From Albibacterium profundi (lineage in GTDB: Bacteria; Bacteroidota; Bacteroidia; Sphingobacteriales; Sphingobacteriaceae): a stretch of 64,000 nt of DNA. Numbering within the stretch: the first letter of the stretch is position 1; each line of letters opens with the position of its first letter. Shown here piece by piece: positions 49,754-58,985 of the stretch. A model generated the notes under the pieces. That model did no database searches. It saw nothing but the letters and a program-made list of their open reading frames with translations, and was not told the origin of the DNA. The position numbers and the translations under genes are program-made. Where the stretch lies: NCBI RefSeq assembly GCF_042159835.1, contig NZ_JBBVGT010000003.1:186001-250000 (forward strand), written 5' to 3'.

Positions 49754-50518
49754 ATGATTTCAAAAATCATTGATAAATACCTAATAGATTTAGCAGAAAT
49801 TCATCGTTTTGTAATGCGGTTTTTCAAAGAGGTATTTGTTGGTCCCTTTGAGTTTAAAGAGATTGTTCGTCAATGTTACGAGATTGGTGTCAAATCACTG
49901 CCTTTGATGTCTCTGACTGGTTTTATCATCGGTGTAGTATTTACGAAGCAATCGCGACCATCGCTGGCCGACTTTGGAGCACAGGCCATGTTGCCGGCAT
50001 TGATATCTATAGCAGTCGTTCGGGCATTGGCGCCCTTAGTTACTGCTTTGATAGCATCCGGAAAGGTCGGTTCCCAAATTGGAGCTGAACTAGGTTCCAT
50101 GAAGGTAACTGAGCAGATTGACGCCATGGAAGTGTCTGGTACAAATCCATTCAAATTTTTAGTGGTTAGCCGCGTTGTTGCTACTTCGGTTATGATTCCG
50201 GTCTTGATGTTTTATGTGGCATTTGTAGCGCTCATGGGTGCATTTATGAATATAAACCAAAACGAAGCCACGAGTATGGTCGTCTTTTTCACGGAGGTAT
50301 TTGATGCAATTACTTTTAAAGACGTCTTCGCAGCTGTATTTAAATCATTTGTATTTGGTTTTACCATTGGGATTGTCGGTAGTTATCAAGGCTATACTTC
50401 TTCAAAGGGAACGGAAGGAGTAGGCCGAGCGGCTAACTGGGCGGTTGTTATGTCGATGTTCCTAATCTTTATTGAAGAACTTTTAATTGTTCAACTTCTA
50501 CAACTGGTTCCGCAATGA
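49754..50518 (+). CDS. mlaE: MlaE-type ABC permease
   Basis: A 254-residue permease of the MlaE (PF02405) family. Five or six membrane segments; GVKSLPLMSLTGFIIGVVFT, RALAPLVTALIASGKVGSQI and GAELGSMKVTEQIDAMEVSG are the signature stretches. It forms the inner-membrane core of the Mla system, which moves phospholipids between the inner and outer membranes. It overlaps mlaF by 4 bases (ATGA) and is first in an mlaEFD operon. MlaB and MlaC are not present, as usual in this phylum. Confidence 0.93.
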   Translation: MISKIIDKYLIDLAEIHRFVMRFFKEVFVGPFEFKEIVRQCYEIGVKSLPLMSLTGFIIGVVFTKQSRPSLADFGAQAMLPALISIAVVRALAPLVTALIASGKVGSQIGAELGSMKVTEQIDAMEVSGTNPFKFLVVSRVVATSVMIPVLMFYVAFVALMGAFMNINQNEATSMVVFFTEVFDAITFKDVFAAVFKSFVFGFTIGIVGSYQGYTSSKGTEGVGRAANWAVVMSMFLIFIEELLIVQLLQLVPQ

Positions 50519-51291
50519 AAAAGAAAACAGCAGACTCCATCAACTATGACGATTCGGTAATCACCATTAGGGATCTTCACAAGTCCTTCGGTGAAAAGGA
50601 TATTCTTAAAGGCGTAGACCTTGATCTTTTTCGCGGTGAGAACCTCGTTGTGTTAGGTCGGTCGGGCACAGGGAAGTCGGTACTTATCAAAATTATTGTA
50701 GGTTTACTAAAAGCAGATAGAGGTTCTGTGAACGTTTTGGGTACGTCGATGGAAGGTATCGATGTGGAAGAGTTACGGCAATTGCGTTTAAAGATAGGCT
50801 TCTCCTTTCAGAATAGTGCCCTATATGACAGTATGACGGTTAGGGAGAATATTGAATTCCCGTTGGTACGCATAAAAAAACATCTAAAACGAAAAGAGGT
50901 CAACCATGCGGTATCGTCGGTATTGGAGAGTGTTGGTTTATTACAGGCAATTGATCAGATGCCAGCCGAGCTCTCCGGAGGTCAGCGGAAACGGATCGGA
51001 ATTGCCCGTACGTTAATTTTACAACCAGAAATTATGTTGTATGACGAACCTACGGCAGGCCTAGACCCTTTAACATGCATCGAGATTAATAAACTAATTA
51101 ACGATGTCCAGGATCAGTTTAAGACCTCATCCATTATCATTACACACGATTTGGCATGTGCCAAAACCGTTGGTGACCGTATTGTGATGCTGCTTGATGG
51201 TACTTTCGAACGTGAGGGAGATTTCGAGGATATTTTTAATACACAAGATTCAAGGGTTAAACCCTTTTATGATTATAATTTTATAGATTAA
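50515..51291 (+). CDS. mlaF: MlaF-type ABC ATPase
   Basis: A 258-residue ATPase. Walker A VLGRSGTGKSVLIKIIVGLL, Q-loop FSFQNSALYDSMTVRENIEF, signature ELSGGQRKRIGIARTLILQP, Walker B MLYDEPTAGLDP and switch His in ITHDLACAKTVG. It powers the MlaEFD complex. The ATGA overlap with mlaE suggests translational coupling; mlaD follows after 1 base. Confidence 0.95.
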   Translation: MKKKTADSINYDDSVITIRDLHKSFGEKDILKGVDLDLFRGENLVVLGRSGTGKSVLIKIIVGLLKADRGSVNVLGTSMEGIDVEELRQLRLKIGFSFQNSALYDSMTVRENIEFPLVRIKKHLKRKEVNHAVSSVLESVGLLQAIDQMPAELSGGQRKRIGIARTLILQPEIMLYDEPTAGLDPLTCIEINKLINDVQDQFKTSSIIITHDLACAKTVGDRIVMLLDGTFEREGDFEDIFNTQDSRVKPFYDYNFID

Positions 51292-51292
51292 T

Positions 51293-52306
51293 ATGAAATC
51301 AGCAGAAAAAAAGCGCTCAGTTATTGTAGGCTTATTTGTTTTGATAGGTATCATTATACTGCTCGCGGGAATTTTTATCATTGGTGGACAGCAGAATCGT
51401 TTTGGTGGGGCAATTAAAGTGACCGCCATATTTGATAATGCTGCCGGACTGAAGAAAGGTGGTAATGTATGGTTTTCCGGAGTAAAAGTAGGCACAATTC
51501 GTGAAGTTAATTTTACTCCGGCAAGCCAGGTAGAAATTGTCATGGTTATCAACGATGAATCAAAAGAATACATCCGAAAAGACGCTGCGGCCGTGATTAG
51601 CTCTGAAGGCTTTATCGGTAATAAGATGATTGTTATTGAAGGTGGCTCTAGTGATATTCCTTTCGTGGAAGATGGCGACCAACTGCGTGCAAAAGAAGGC
51701 AATGACACGGAAGCTATGATGGCCACCTTACAGGTAAACAATGAGAACTTAGTGGCGATTACAAACGATGTAAAAGCGCTAAGTGAACGAGTACGGCGCG
51801 GTGAGGGTACAATTGGCGCCTTCTTTACTGATTCGCTCATGGCTGAAAATATGAAAGCGATGTTAGCTAATCTGAATCAGGCGGCTTTGAACTCGAGAAA
51901 GGTATCGGAAAACTTAGCTGCATTCTCAGAAAAATTAAACAGTGAAGGTGGATTAGCAGGTGATCTGTTAACAGACACGACTATCTTTGCGAGCCTTAAG
52001 TCGTCTATGGCCCAATTAGAGGATATTACCCAGAATGCGAGCTTGATGACAGATAACTTGAGTGAAGCTACCGGTAAACTTAAAGAGGATGATAATGCTT
52101 TAGGGTTATTGCTTAATGACGAAGAGACAGCGGCACAGGTAAAAGAAACGATGAAGAACTTGGAAGAGAGCACTGAGAAGTTAAATCAAAATATGGAAGC
52201 TCTGCAGCACAACTTTCTGTTCCGTGGTTTTTTCAGAAAGCAAGCGAAGCGTGAAGAAGAAGAAAAGCAAGACTCGATCAAAGCAGCAGCTGATATCAAT
52301 AAATAA
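51293..52306 (+). CDS. mlaD: MlaD-type MCE domain protein
   Basis: A 337-residue protein anchored by one N-terminal membrane segment (SVIVGLFVLIGIIILLAGIF), followed by an MCE domain (IKVTAIFDNAAGLKKGGNVW, FSGVKVGTIREVNFTPASQV) and a long coiled-coil tail from residue 150 on (LNQAALNSRKVSENLAAFSE and similar). MCE hexamers form the lipid path across the periplasm. Single MCE domain fits MlaD rather than multi-domain PqiB/YebT. It ends the operon. Confidence 0.93.
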   Translation: MKSAEKKRSVIVGLFVLIGIIILLAGIFIIGGQQNRFGGAIKVTAIFDNAAGLKKGGNVWFSGVKVGTIREVNFTPASQVEIVMVINDESKEYIRKDAAAVISSEGFIGNKMIVIEGGSSDIPFVEDGDQLRAKEGNDTEAMMATLQVNNENLVAITNDVKALSERVRRGEGTIGAFFTDSLMAENMKAMLANLNQAALNSRKVSENLAAFSEKLNSEGGLAGDLLTDTTIFASLKSSMAQLEDITQNASLMTDNLSEATGKLKEDDNALGLLLNDEETAAQVKETMKNLEESTEKLNQNMEALQHNFLFRGFFRKQAKREEEEKQDSIKAAADINK

Positions 52307-52346
52307 AAGAATGGCTTGCTCTTAAAGTCGCTCTAAAGTTATTGAA

Positions 52347-52970
52347 TTAAGGGATATTCATGAACTTATGCGTTTGCAGTGACACCTCCCAACGTGGGTT
52401 CTCTTTTACATAGTCAATGATCAAGGGGGTAATCTCCTTGGCTTTAGACCATTCGGGTTGCAAGTAAAGCTTGCACGATGCCGACACTGTTTTTGCATAA
52501 TCCTCTGCCCATTTGAAATCACTTTTGTTAAAAACGATTACTTTTAGCTCGTTAGCAAAAGATGTAATATCAGGTCGAGGAGCTTTGAACTTCTTCGGTG
52601 ACAAACAAATCCAGTCCCAATCACCAGATAAAGGGTAGGCGCCAGATGTCTCGATGAATGTTTCAATCCCTCTGGTTTTCAACTCTTTCGTCAAATAGTC
52701 CATATTATAAATAAGGGGTTCTCCTCCAGTCACTACAACCGTCTTTGCAGGATATTTACTTGCATGCTCAACGATGGTGTCGGTTGCAGTTAAGGGGTGA
52801 ATGGACGCATCCCAACTTTCTTTTACATCACACCAATGACATCCCACATCACAACCTCCAAGTCGGATAAAATAAGCAGCTTTACCTGTATTGTACCCTT
52901 CTCCTTGGATGGTATAGAACTCTTCCATTAAGGGAAGCAAGGTGCCATCTTCCGGAACTGAATTACTCAT
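52347..52970 (-). CDS. queE: 7-carboxy-7-deazaguanine synthase
   Basis: A 207-residue radical-SAM enzyme of queuosine synthesis that converts 6-carboxy-tetrahydropterin to 7-carboxy-7-deazaguanine. The cluster Cys residues are C40, C44 and C47 in RLGGCDVGCHWCDVKESWD; EEFYTIQGEGYNTGKAAYF and VVVTGGEPLIYNMD are conserved. Other que genes are not in the window. Its ATG abuts the folD stop (adjacent), so the two are cotranscribed. Confidence 0.93.
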   Translation of the reverse strand: MSNSVPEDGTLLPLMEEFYTIQGEGYNTGKAAYFIRLGGCDVGCHWCDVKESWDASIHPLTATDTIVEHASKYPAKTVVVTGGEPLIYNMDYLTKELKTRGIETFIETSGAYPLSGDWDWICLSPKKFKAPRPDITSFANELKVIVFNKSDFKWAEDYAKTVSASCKLYLQPEWSKAKEITPLIIDYVKENPRWEVSLQTHKFMNIP

Positions 52971-53849
52971 TTAATAAATATCTCCTTTAGCTGATTTCAA
53001 GGTATTCTTCAAAAGACCAACGATTGTCATTAAACCGACACCGCCCGGTACCGGACTAATCCAAGATGTCTTGGGCGCTACCTGTTCGTAGTCGACATCC
53101 CCATAAAGCTTGTAACCTGATTTGGTCTCAGATGATTCTTCACGGTTGATACCTACATCGATGACAATGGCTCCCTCTTTAACCATGTCAGCAGTAACAA
53201 AATTCTTCCGACCAATCGCAGCGACGATGATATCAGCTTGACGGACGATATCTGGTAAATTTTGTGTTTTACTGTGCGTAAGCGTTACCGTGCAGTTTCC
53301 TGGATTACTATTGCGTGCCAATAAGATACTCATCGGACTACCCACAATATTGCTTCTGCCAATAACCACCGCATGTTTACCCTCGGTCTCAATCTGATAA
53401 TATTCAAGCATCAACATGATGCCATAGGGGGTAGCCGGGATGAAACAGGGAAGGTTACGCATCATCCTTCCCAAGTTTATAGGATGAAAACCATCGACGT
53501 CTTTACGGTAATCGATAGCGGCCGTTACTTTCTCCGGATCGATATGTTCTGGTAAGGGCAATTGTACGATGAGTCCGTCGACCGCTTCATTATCGTTGAT
53601 TTTGTTTATTTTAGCTAATAGCTCGTCTTCTGTTACGTTGTCTTCGTAACGTACTAGAGTCGACTTGAAACCAACTTTTTCACAGTTTCTGATTTTGCTA
53701 GCCACGTAGGTTTCACTTCCACCGTCGTGCCCAACTAAGATAGCTACCAGGTGGGGTTTGCGTCCCGTAACTTCAAAAAAATCGTTAGCTTCCTTCGCTA
53801 TATCTTCTTTGATTCTTGCAGAAACTACTTTTCCATCTAATATTTCCAT
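52971..53849 (-). CDS. folD: Bifunctional methylenetetrahydrofolate dehydrogenase/cyclohydrolase
   Basis: A 292-residue enzyme that interconverts 5,10-methylene-, methenyl- and 10-formyl-THF. Visible: SETYVASKIRNCEKVGFKST with the catalytic Tyr/Lys region, VDGLIVQLPLPEHIDPEKV, KDVDGFHPINLGRM, NADP-binding VVIGRSNIVGSPMSILLARN and PVPGGVGLMTIVGLLKNTL. It follows lepA by 6 bases and is followed by queE; the three form lepA-folD-queE. Confidence 0.96.
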   Translation of the reverse strand: MEILDGKVVSARIKEDIAKEANDFFEVTGRKPHLVAILVGHDGGSETYVASKIRNCEKVGFKSTLVRYEDNVTEDELLAKINKINDNEAVDGLIVQLPLPEHIDPEKVTAAIDYRKDVDGFHPINLGRMMRNLPCFIPATPYGIMLMLEYYQIETEGKHAVVIGRSNIVGSPMSILLARNSNPGNCTVTLTHSKTQNLPDIVRQADIIVAAIGRKNFVTADMVKEGAIVIDVGINREESSETKSGYKLYGDVDYEQVAPKTSWISPVPGGVGLMTIVGLLKNTLKSAKGDIY

Positions 53850-53855
53850 GACTTA

Positions 53856-55643
53856 CTAATCTAATTTTAAAACAGCCATAAATGCCGTTTGTGGAATTTC
53901 CACATTACCTACTTGGCGCATTCTTTTCTTCCCTTTTTTCTGTTTTTCAAGTAATTTACGCTTTCTTGAGATATCACCACCATAGCACTTAGCAGTTACG
54001 TCTTTTCGCAAGGCACGAACGCTCTCTCTAGCAATGATTTTAGCACCAATTGATGCCTGGATAATAATTTCGAATTGCTGACGCGGAATGAGCTCCCTTA
54101 ATTTTTCGCAGATTTTCTTTCCGAACTCATAGGAGTTGCTTCGGTGAATCAACGATGAGAGTGCATCAACTGGTTCCGAGTTCAAGCGGATGTCCAGTTT
54201 TACCAAATCCGACTGGCGGTAACCGATTTGATGATAGTCGAAAGAAGCATAGCCCCTCGATATGGTTTTTAATTTATCGTAGAAATCGAATACAATTTCA
54301 CCCATTGGCATCTCGAAAGTCAACTCAACCCGATCCGCAGTTAAATAGGATTGATTGACAATAATCCCTCTTTTCTGGATACAAAGTGACATTACCGGGC
54401 CGACGAAGTCTGCTTTCGTAATTATATTTGCTTTGATAAACGGTTCTTCTACATAATCAAGTTTGCTGATATCAGGTAGGTCTGAAGGGTTGTTTACCTT
54501 CACCGCACCCTCCTTCGTTGTGTGTGCGATATAGGAAACGTTGGGCACGGTTGTAATCACTGTCATGTCGAACTCGCGTTCCAGTCGCTCTTGGATAATT
54601 TCCATGTGCAACATACCTAGAAAGCCGCATCGAAAGCCGAAACCTAAGGCAGCGGAAGATTCAGGTTCAAATACAAGGGATGCGTCGTTTAATTGCAATC
54701 TGTGCATGCTTTCACGAAGTTCTTCATAGTCGTCAGTCTCTACCGGGTAGATGCCTGCGAAAACCATTGGTTTTACTTCCTCGAACCCCTGAATGGCCTC
54801 TTTACTTGGTCGTGTGAGCGTCGTAATCGTGTCGCCAACCTTTACCTCGCGTGCTTCTTTAATTCCAGAAACGATATAACCCACATCACCAGTCTTGATG
54901 ACATCTTTTGGTACTTGAGTTAATTTTAACGTTCCAATCTCATCAGCGATGTATTCTTTGCCGGTTGCGATGAACTTAACGCGATCACCTTTTCTGATTT
55001 CACCGTTCTCAACTTTGAAATAGGCCATAATTCCACGAAAGGAGTTATAAACAGAATCAAATATAAGTGCTTGCAACGGTGCTTCCGGGTCACCAACGGG
55101 GTGCGGGACGCGGGTTACAATAGCCTCTAATATATCAGAAACACCCATTCCAGTTTTCCCAGATGCCGGGATAATGTCCTCGCGTTCTCCACCAATTAGG
55201 TCGATGATTTGATCTTTTACCTCTTCAGGCATAGCACCCGGTAAGTCCATTTTATTTAAAATTGGAATGATCTCTAGGTCATGCTCTAATGCCAAATATA
55301 AATTGGATATGGTTTGGGCCTGGATCCCTTGAGAAGCATCGACAATCAGGAGCGCTCCCTCACAAGCTGCGATGGATCGCGAAACTTCATAAGAAAAGTC
55401 TACGTGACCGGGCGTGTCAATTAAGTTAAATACATATTCTTGACCTTCATGAAGATAATTCATCTGAATAGCGTGGCTCTTAATTGTAATGCCTCGCTCG
55501 CGCTCCAGGTCCATATTGTCAAGCAACTGTGCCTGAGATTCTCGTTGAGTAACAGTCTGCGTATATTCCAATAATCGATCAGCTAATGTACTTTTACCGT
55601 GATCGATATGCGCAATAATACAAAAGTTGCGGATGTGCTTCAT
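53856..55643 (-). CDS. lepA: Elongation factor 4 (LepA)
   Basis: A 595-residue translational GTPase. G1 CIIAHIDHGKSTLADRLLEY, G2 region RGITIKSHAIQMNYLHEGQE, G3 DTPGHVDFSYEVSRS, G4 NKMDLPGA, then domains with FRCGFLGMLHMEIIQERLER, and the LepA-specific C-terminal domain (KCYGGDISRKRKLLEKQKKG). It acts on the ribosome in elongation or assembly; non-essential under most conditions. Promoter region is short (60 bases to the AI-2E gene). Confidence 0.96.
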   Translation of the reverse strand: MKHIRNFCIIAHIDHGKSTLADRLLEYTQTVTQRESQAQLLDNMDLERERGITIKSHAIQMNYLHEGQEYVFNLIDTPGHVDFSYEVSRSIAACEGALLIVDASQGIQAQTISNLYLALEHDLEIIPILNKMDLPGAMPEEVKDQIIDLIGGEREDIIPASGKTGMGVSDILEAIVTRVPHPVGDPEAPLQALIFDSVYNSFRGIMAYFKVENGEIRKGDRVKFIATGKEYIADEIGTLKLTQVPKDVIKTGDVGYIVSGIKEAREVKVGDTITTLTRPSKEAIQGFEEVKPMVFAGIYPVETDDYEELRESMHRLQLNDASLVFEPESSAALGFGFRCGFLGMLHMEIIQERLEREFDMTVITTVPNVSYIAHTTKEGAVKVNNPSDLPDISKLDYVEEPFIKANIITKADFVGPVMSLCIQKRGIIVNQSYLTADRVELTFEMPMGEIVFDFYDKLKTISRGYASFDYHQIGYRQSDLVKLDIRLNSEPVDALSSLIHRSNSYEFGKKICEKLRELIPRQQFEIIIQASIGAKIIARESVRALRKDVTAKCYGGDISRKRKLLEKQKKGKKRMRQVGNVEIPQTAFMAVLKLD

Positions 55644-55705
55644 TTAAGGAGTTAAAAATCGTTCTAAAAGGCAAAGATAAATCTTTGCTTTGTATTTCAA
55701 ACGAT

Positions 55706-56863
55706 TTATTTGTCAGCTTTCTTTTTTGCCTTCAATGAGGACTCTAAAGCTTTCTTGATTCGCCATTCTCGAAGTCGTTTGAAACTACGTTTCGACTTGA
55801 GGTGGCTTTCCTCCGGTTCACCGATTAAAAAACCAAAATGAGACAGGGATGGGTTTGAATCTAATACAACCTTAATGATAGCGATGAGCGGTAATGCCAA
55901 AATCAAACCGGCTAAACCGAAGAGCATTCCTCCTAATAATAAGCCAACAATCGACATTAATGGGTTGATACTCACTTTGCTTCCGACAATATTAGGTGTG
56001 ATTAAGTTTGCCTCAAAAAATTGCACCACTTGAAACCAACCGATTATACCCACGGCGTACCAAGCATTGTCCTTGGTCGCCAACGCAAACAATGCTGGCA
56101 GGATGGAACCAATTGCAATTCCGATATATGGGATCAACATCAATAACGCTGCTAATATGCCAAAGAACCAAGCGTAGCTGATACCCATTACCAATAGTCC
56201 GGCGGTATTGAGGATAGCAACAATACCCATAACCGTTAATAAACCCACGAGGTAACTCTGTACCACACTATAAATATCGTTCAAGATCTTATTGACCTTT
56301 TCTCTACCGGTCGATTTAAACGTGAGGAAAAAGAATTCGCGAAAGAAATCGCGGTAGTACAACATAAAGAATACGAATAGTGGAACTAGCACAACACTGG
56401 AGAGTATGCCACCGATAGAACTAAATGCACGTTGGATATAGGTTGTGGCGTTTGATAATGCATTGTCAGTGAATTCATGGAATTTCTGAGATAGCATATC
56501 ATCGGTTATGCCGAATTTTTCGTTTGTCCATTGGGTAATCACCGTTAAAATTTCCTGAAAACGGGCAACCATGTCTTCTCCGTTTCTTCCGATGTTAAGA
56601 ACCTGATTTACAATAAGGTAAATGAGTCCCACAATGACAATAATAGCGACGATGACCGATATGATAGCCGCTAATAATCGAGGTATTCGCCAACGTTCAA
56701 GTAAAGTGGCCAATGGGAACAAGGTAATGGCAATAAGCATACTGAAAAGCAGGGGCACCAATACGCTTTGTAGCATATAGGATAGAATCAGAATCAATAT
56801 GAGCGTAACTAACCTTACGGCTAATAGATACTCGCTATTTTTTGGAGTTATAGGTTTTTCCAT
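55706..56863 (-). CDS. AI-2E family transporter
   Basis: A 385-residue membrane protein with eight hydrophobic segments (LVTLILILILSYMLQSVLVP; LLMLIPYIGIAIGSILPALF; IVGLLLGGMLFGLAGLILAL) and a basic C-terminal tail (KRSFKRLREWRIKKALESSL). PF01594; members are permeases for ions, small molecules or autoinducer-2, without a shared substrate. It lies upstream of lepA on the same strand (62 bases). Confidence 0.88.
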   Translation of the reverse strand: MEKPITPKNSEYLLAVRLVTLILILILSYMLQSVLVPLLFSMLIAITLFPLATLLERWRIPRLLAAIISVIVAIIVIVGLIYLIVNQVLNIGRNGEDMVARFQEILTVITQWTNEKFGITDDMLSQKFHEFTDNALSNATTYIQRAFSSIGGILSSVVLVPLFVFFMLYYRDFFREFFFLTFKSTGREKVNKILNDIYSVVQSYLVGLLTVMGIVAILNTAGLLVMGISYAWFFGILAALLMLIPYIGIAIGSILPALFALATKDNAWYAVGIIGWFQVVQFFEANLITPNIVGSKVSINPLMSIVGLLLGGMLFGLAGLILALPLIAIIKVVLDSNPSLSHFGFLIGEPEESHLKSKRSFKRLREWRIKKALESSLKAKKKADK

Positions 56864-56993
56864 CCTCTGTTTTTAAAACGTGAACTGCTAAGACAACGAT
56901 CCTTCGATTTATCTATGCAAAATAAACAAAAATGTGGCCAATTATTCATCCGTAGAATATTATCTTTACTGTTGTGATCAATATTCTAAAATA

Positions 56994-57278
56994 ATGCAAT
57001 TTACACAGTTTACCGATTCTCTTCACGAAAGTAACCCTTCTGCTGACCTTTCAGTTCATCTGAAAGCATTATGGTACGATAAGAACGACCGATGGAAAGA
57101 AGCTCACGATTTAGTCGATAGTTTGGATGATCCTGACTCGGCATTGGTGCATGCTTATCTCCACCGAGTGGAAGGCGACCAATGGAATGCCGACTATTGG
57201 TATCGTAAGGCAGGTCACCGACGCCCAAATGTGACGCTCGAAGAAGAGTGGGAGACACTCGTTCAACAGTTTCTCTGA
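56994..57278 (+). CDS. Small conserved protein of unknown function
   Basis: A 94-residue protein from ATG 56994 (the open frame starts at 56934, but MQFTQFTDSLHESNPSADLS is the more natural beginning). Helical; VHLKALWYDKNDRWKEAHDL then VDSLDDPDSALVHAYLHRVE and GDQWNADYWYRKAGHRRPNV suggest a tetratricopeptide-like pair of helices. No signal peptide. Family unnamed to me. It converges on the FMN reductase gene with a 17-bp imperfect inverted repeat between the ends. Confidence 0.65.
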   Translation: MQFTQFTDSLHESNPSADLSVHLKALWYDKNDRWKEAHDLVDSLDDPDSALVHAYLHRVEGDQWNADYWYRKAGHRRPNVTLEEEWETLVQQFL

Positions 57279-57314
57279 TCTCATCATGATGATGACTTCA
57301 AAGAAACTGTTGAA
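57262..57314. terminator. Bidirectional hairpin over the end of the 94-residue gene
   Basis: TTCAACAGTTTCT (57262-57274) is the exact complement of AGAAACTGTTGAA (57302-57314). The left arm overlaps the coding end (VQQFL). A long loop and no T run make it unusual as a Rho-independent terminator. Confidence 0.5.
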
Positions 57315-57336
57315 TTAAATGTCCTCTAACCTCGTG

Positions 57337-57897
57337 TTAGCCTTTCAAGGTTTTCGTTAACTTAACTAGGTTAACCAATAGTTTGCTAATGAAGCCTTTG
57401 GTATCGTTATCGGTGAGATTGCCTTGGTTGTCAAATTTGTCCTGTGCCATACCAATCATCACCTCTGGTTGATTAACCGCGGTTATATCCAGAAATACAA
57501 ACATCTGCCTTAGGTGATATTGCGCACGAGCACTGGCAATATTACCGATAGATGCTCCCATAATAGCCGCGGGCTTTCCATTGAACGCGTTGTCGCCATA
57601 AGGCCTAGATGCCCAATCGATGTAGTTTTTCAGTAAGCCGGGCACCGAGTAATTATATTCAGGGGTTACGAATAAAATAGCGTCGGCTTCCTTAATCTTT
57701 TTCTTAAATTCAACGATAGACGCTGGTGGATTTTGTTCTTTATCTTGATTGAAGCCTGGAAGGTTTTCGTCGAGTTCGTAGATTTCAATTTCAGCATTTT
57801 CAGGAACCAGTTTGCTTGCTTCTTTCAGGGCTGACCGGTTGAAAGACTCTTTTCGAACACTTCCTGCAATTCCTAGGATCTTGATTTTGTCGTTCAT
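57337..57897 (-). CDS. NADPH-dependent FMN reductase family protein
   Basis: A 186-residue flavodoxin-fold quinone/azo-reductase. FMN phosphate loop GIAGSVRKESFNRSALKEAS, then TPEYNYSVPGLLKNYIDWAS and PAAIMGASIGNIASARAQYH. The family (PF03358) reduces quinones, chromate or azo compounds with NAD(P)H. Monocistronic; a tRNA gene lies upstream on the same strand. 57898-58132 holds nothing I can name apart from a short CCGCATTT/AAATGCGG inverted repeat. Confidence 0.9.
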   Translation of the reverse strand: MNDKIKILGIAGSVRKESFNRSALKEASKLVPENAEIEIYELDENLPGFNQDKEQNPPASIVEFKKKIKEADAILFVTPEYNYSVPGLLKNYIDWASRPYGDNAFNGKPAAIMGASIGNIASARAQYHLRQMFVFLDITAVNQPEVMIGMAQDKFDNQGNLTDNDTKGFISKLLVNLVKLTKTLKG

Positions 57898-58132
57898 GTT
57901 TGTCGGTTTTTAGTTTTAGTGTTATCTCGTTAACAATTGAAAGCCCAATTAGTTTCTTGTACGTTCCTGATTTTGTCTTTACTGTCCTAAAACCTTCCTA
58001 TACTTCACCGCAAAATCCTATACACAGCAAATCCGCATTTCGAGCCTAAAATGCGGGACAAATGCGGAATGAGTCCGCTCTAAATCTATTATTATCTGAA
58101 CCAATTATCGGTGAACTTATTCGATGTATACA

Positions 58133-58162
58133 TAAAAAAACCGCTTAGATACTTCTAAGCGG
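58133..58162 (-). terminator. Terminator of tRNA-Arg
   Basis: CCGCTTAGA-tact-TCTAAGCGG hairpin preceded on the plus strand by a run of A, that is a T run after the stem on the minus strand, just downstream of the tRNA. Confidence 0.88.
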
Positions 58163-58171
58163 CTATGTGCG

Positions 58172-58243
58172 TGTTCCCGACGAGATTCGAACTCATACCA
58201 TCAGAACCGGAATCTGACATTCTATCCATTGAACTACGGGAAC
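58172..58243 (-). tRNA. tRNA-Arg (anticodon CCG)
   Basis: Minus strand from G 58243: GTTCCCG acceptor, D arm TAGTTCAATGGATAGAA, anticodon stem TCAGA, loop TTCCGGT (anticodon CCG, reading CGG), stem TCTGA, T arm with GTTCGAATC, 3' acceptor CGGGAAC with discriminator A. 72 bases; CCA is not encoded. A terminator follows. Confidence 0.95.
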
Positions 58244-58546
58244 AAAAGAAATGCAAATATATAGAAACTGTCAGTGATAGCCTAATTATTATTTCGCAAT
58301 ATTTTAATTGATATGTTTTCTATTCCTTGTGGTATTTTATCGTATTTCTGTACAAAAAGAGATTGTTTTCTATTTTTCATCTAATAAAAATTGAGTTTGT
58401 TATTAAAAAGTTAAGGTAATGTTAAATTTAACCTATTAATATAATATACGAGCTATAAAAATGATGATATATGTAGAGTATGCGATTTTTTAGGAGCTTT
58501 TTGTAATTTATATCGTGATATAATCGATTTGTTTTAGTTTTTTCCA
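58244..58546. other. AT-rich intergenic region, nothing recognised
   Basis: Over 300 bases between the tRNA and the small protein gene, very AT-rich. It contains a 12-bp palindrome GTTAAATTTAAC and, near its end, TTTG at 58528-58531 upstream of a -7 box. No ORF with coding character on either strand. Confidence 0.5.
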
Positions 58547-58554
58547 TATATTTG
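58547..58554 (+). promoter_or_regulatory. -7 element TATATTTG
   Basis: Exact TAnnTTTG box 41 bases before ATG 58596; a TTTG lies 15 bases upstream, closer than usual. Confidence 0.5.
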
Positions 58555-58595
58555 GATAGTTAAAAGTACTGAGTCTCTCGACATGTACGTTGAAA

Positions 58596-58904
58596 ATGAA
58601 AAAAAGAATAATATTTAGTTTGATCTTTTTCTCCATCTTTGCTTCCAAGATGTTGATTTCAACAGCACCCATTGTCATAAGCTTTAGTGATAGCGAGTTT
58701 ATTATAAACGTGATGATGCAACTTGAGTTAGAAGGTAAGGCTCAAGGGTCTGTCGATGCTAAAGAGATTCCTGTCACCGGTTACATTCTTCCGTTTAATG
58801 AATTAATAACTCATATTCTCCAAGCAAGTTTCAACCTCGTCAATGAACGAGATATAATTGCATTTTTCCCTTCTGTTCCGACACCGCCTCCTAACTTCTC
58901 TTAA
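58596..58904 (+). CDS. Small exported protein of unknown function
   Basis: A 102-residue protein from ATG 58596 (the frame opens at TTG 58590). Signal-like MKKRIIFSLIFFSIFASKML, then IVISFSDSEFIINVMMQLEL and a Pro-rich end FPSVPTPPPNFS. No family recognised. It is 81 bases upstream of the SulP gene on the same strand and may be cotranscribed with the anion transporter and carbonic anhydrase. Confidence 0.55.
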   Translation: MKKRIIFSLIFFSIFASKMLISTAPIVISFSDSEFIINVMMQLELEGKAQGSVDAKEIPVTGYILPFNELITHILQASFNLVNERDIIAFFPSVPTPPPNFS

Positions 58905-58985
58905 GTAGAAATTGTCTGCGCATGGCTTATCTCTTTGTCGGCGCAATTTTCTTAAATGTTTTACTTTAATTAGATACTTTTTAGT

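Noticed and set aside
58021..58070. CCGCATTT/AAATGCGG inverted repeat as operator
   Set aside because: Short arms with a long spacer and no adjacent promoter; likely chance.
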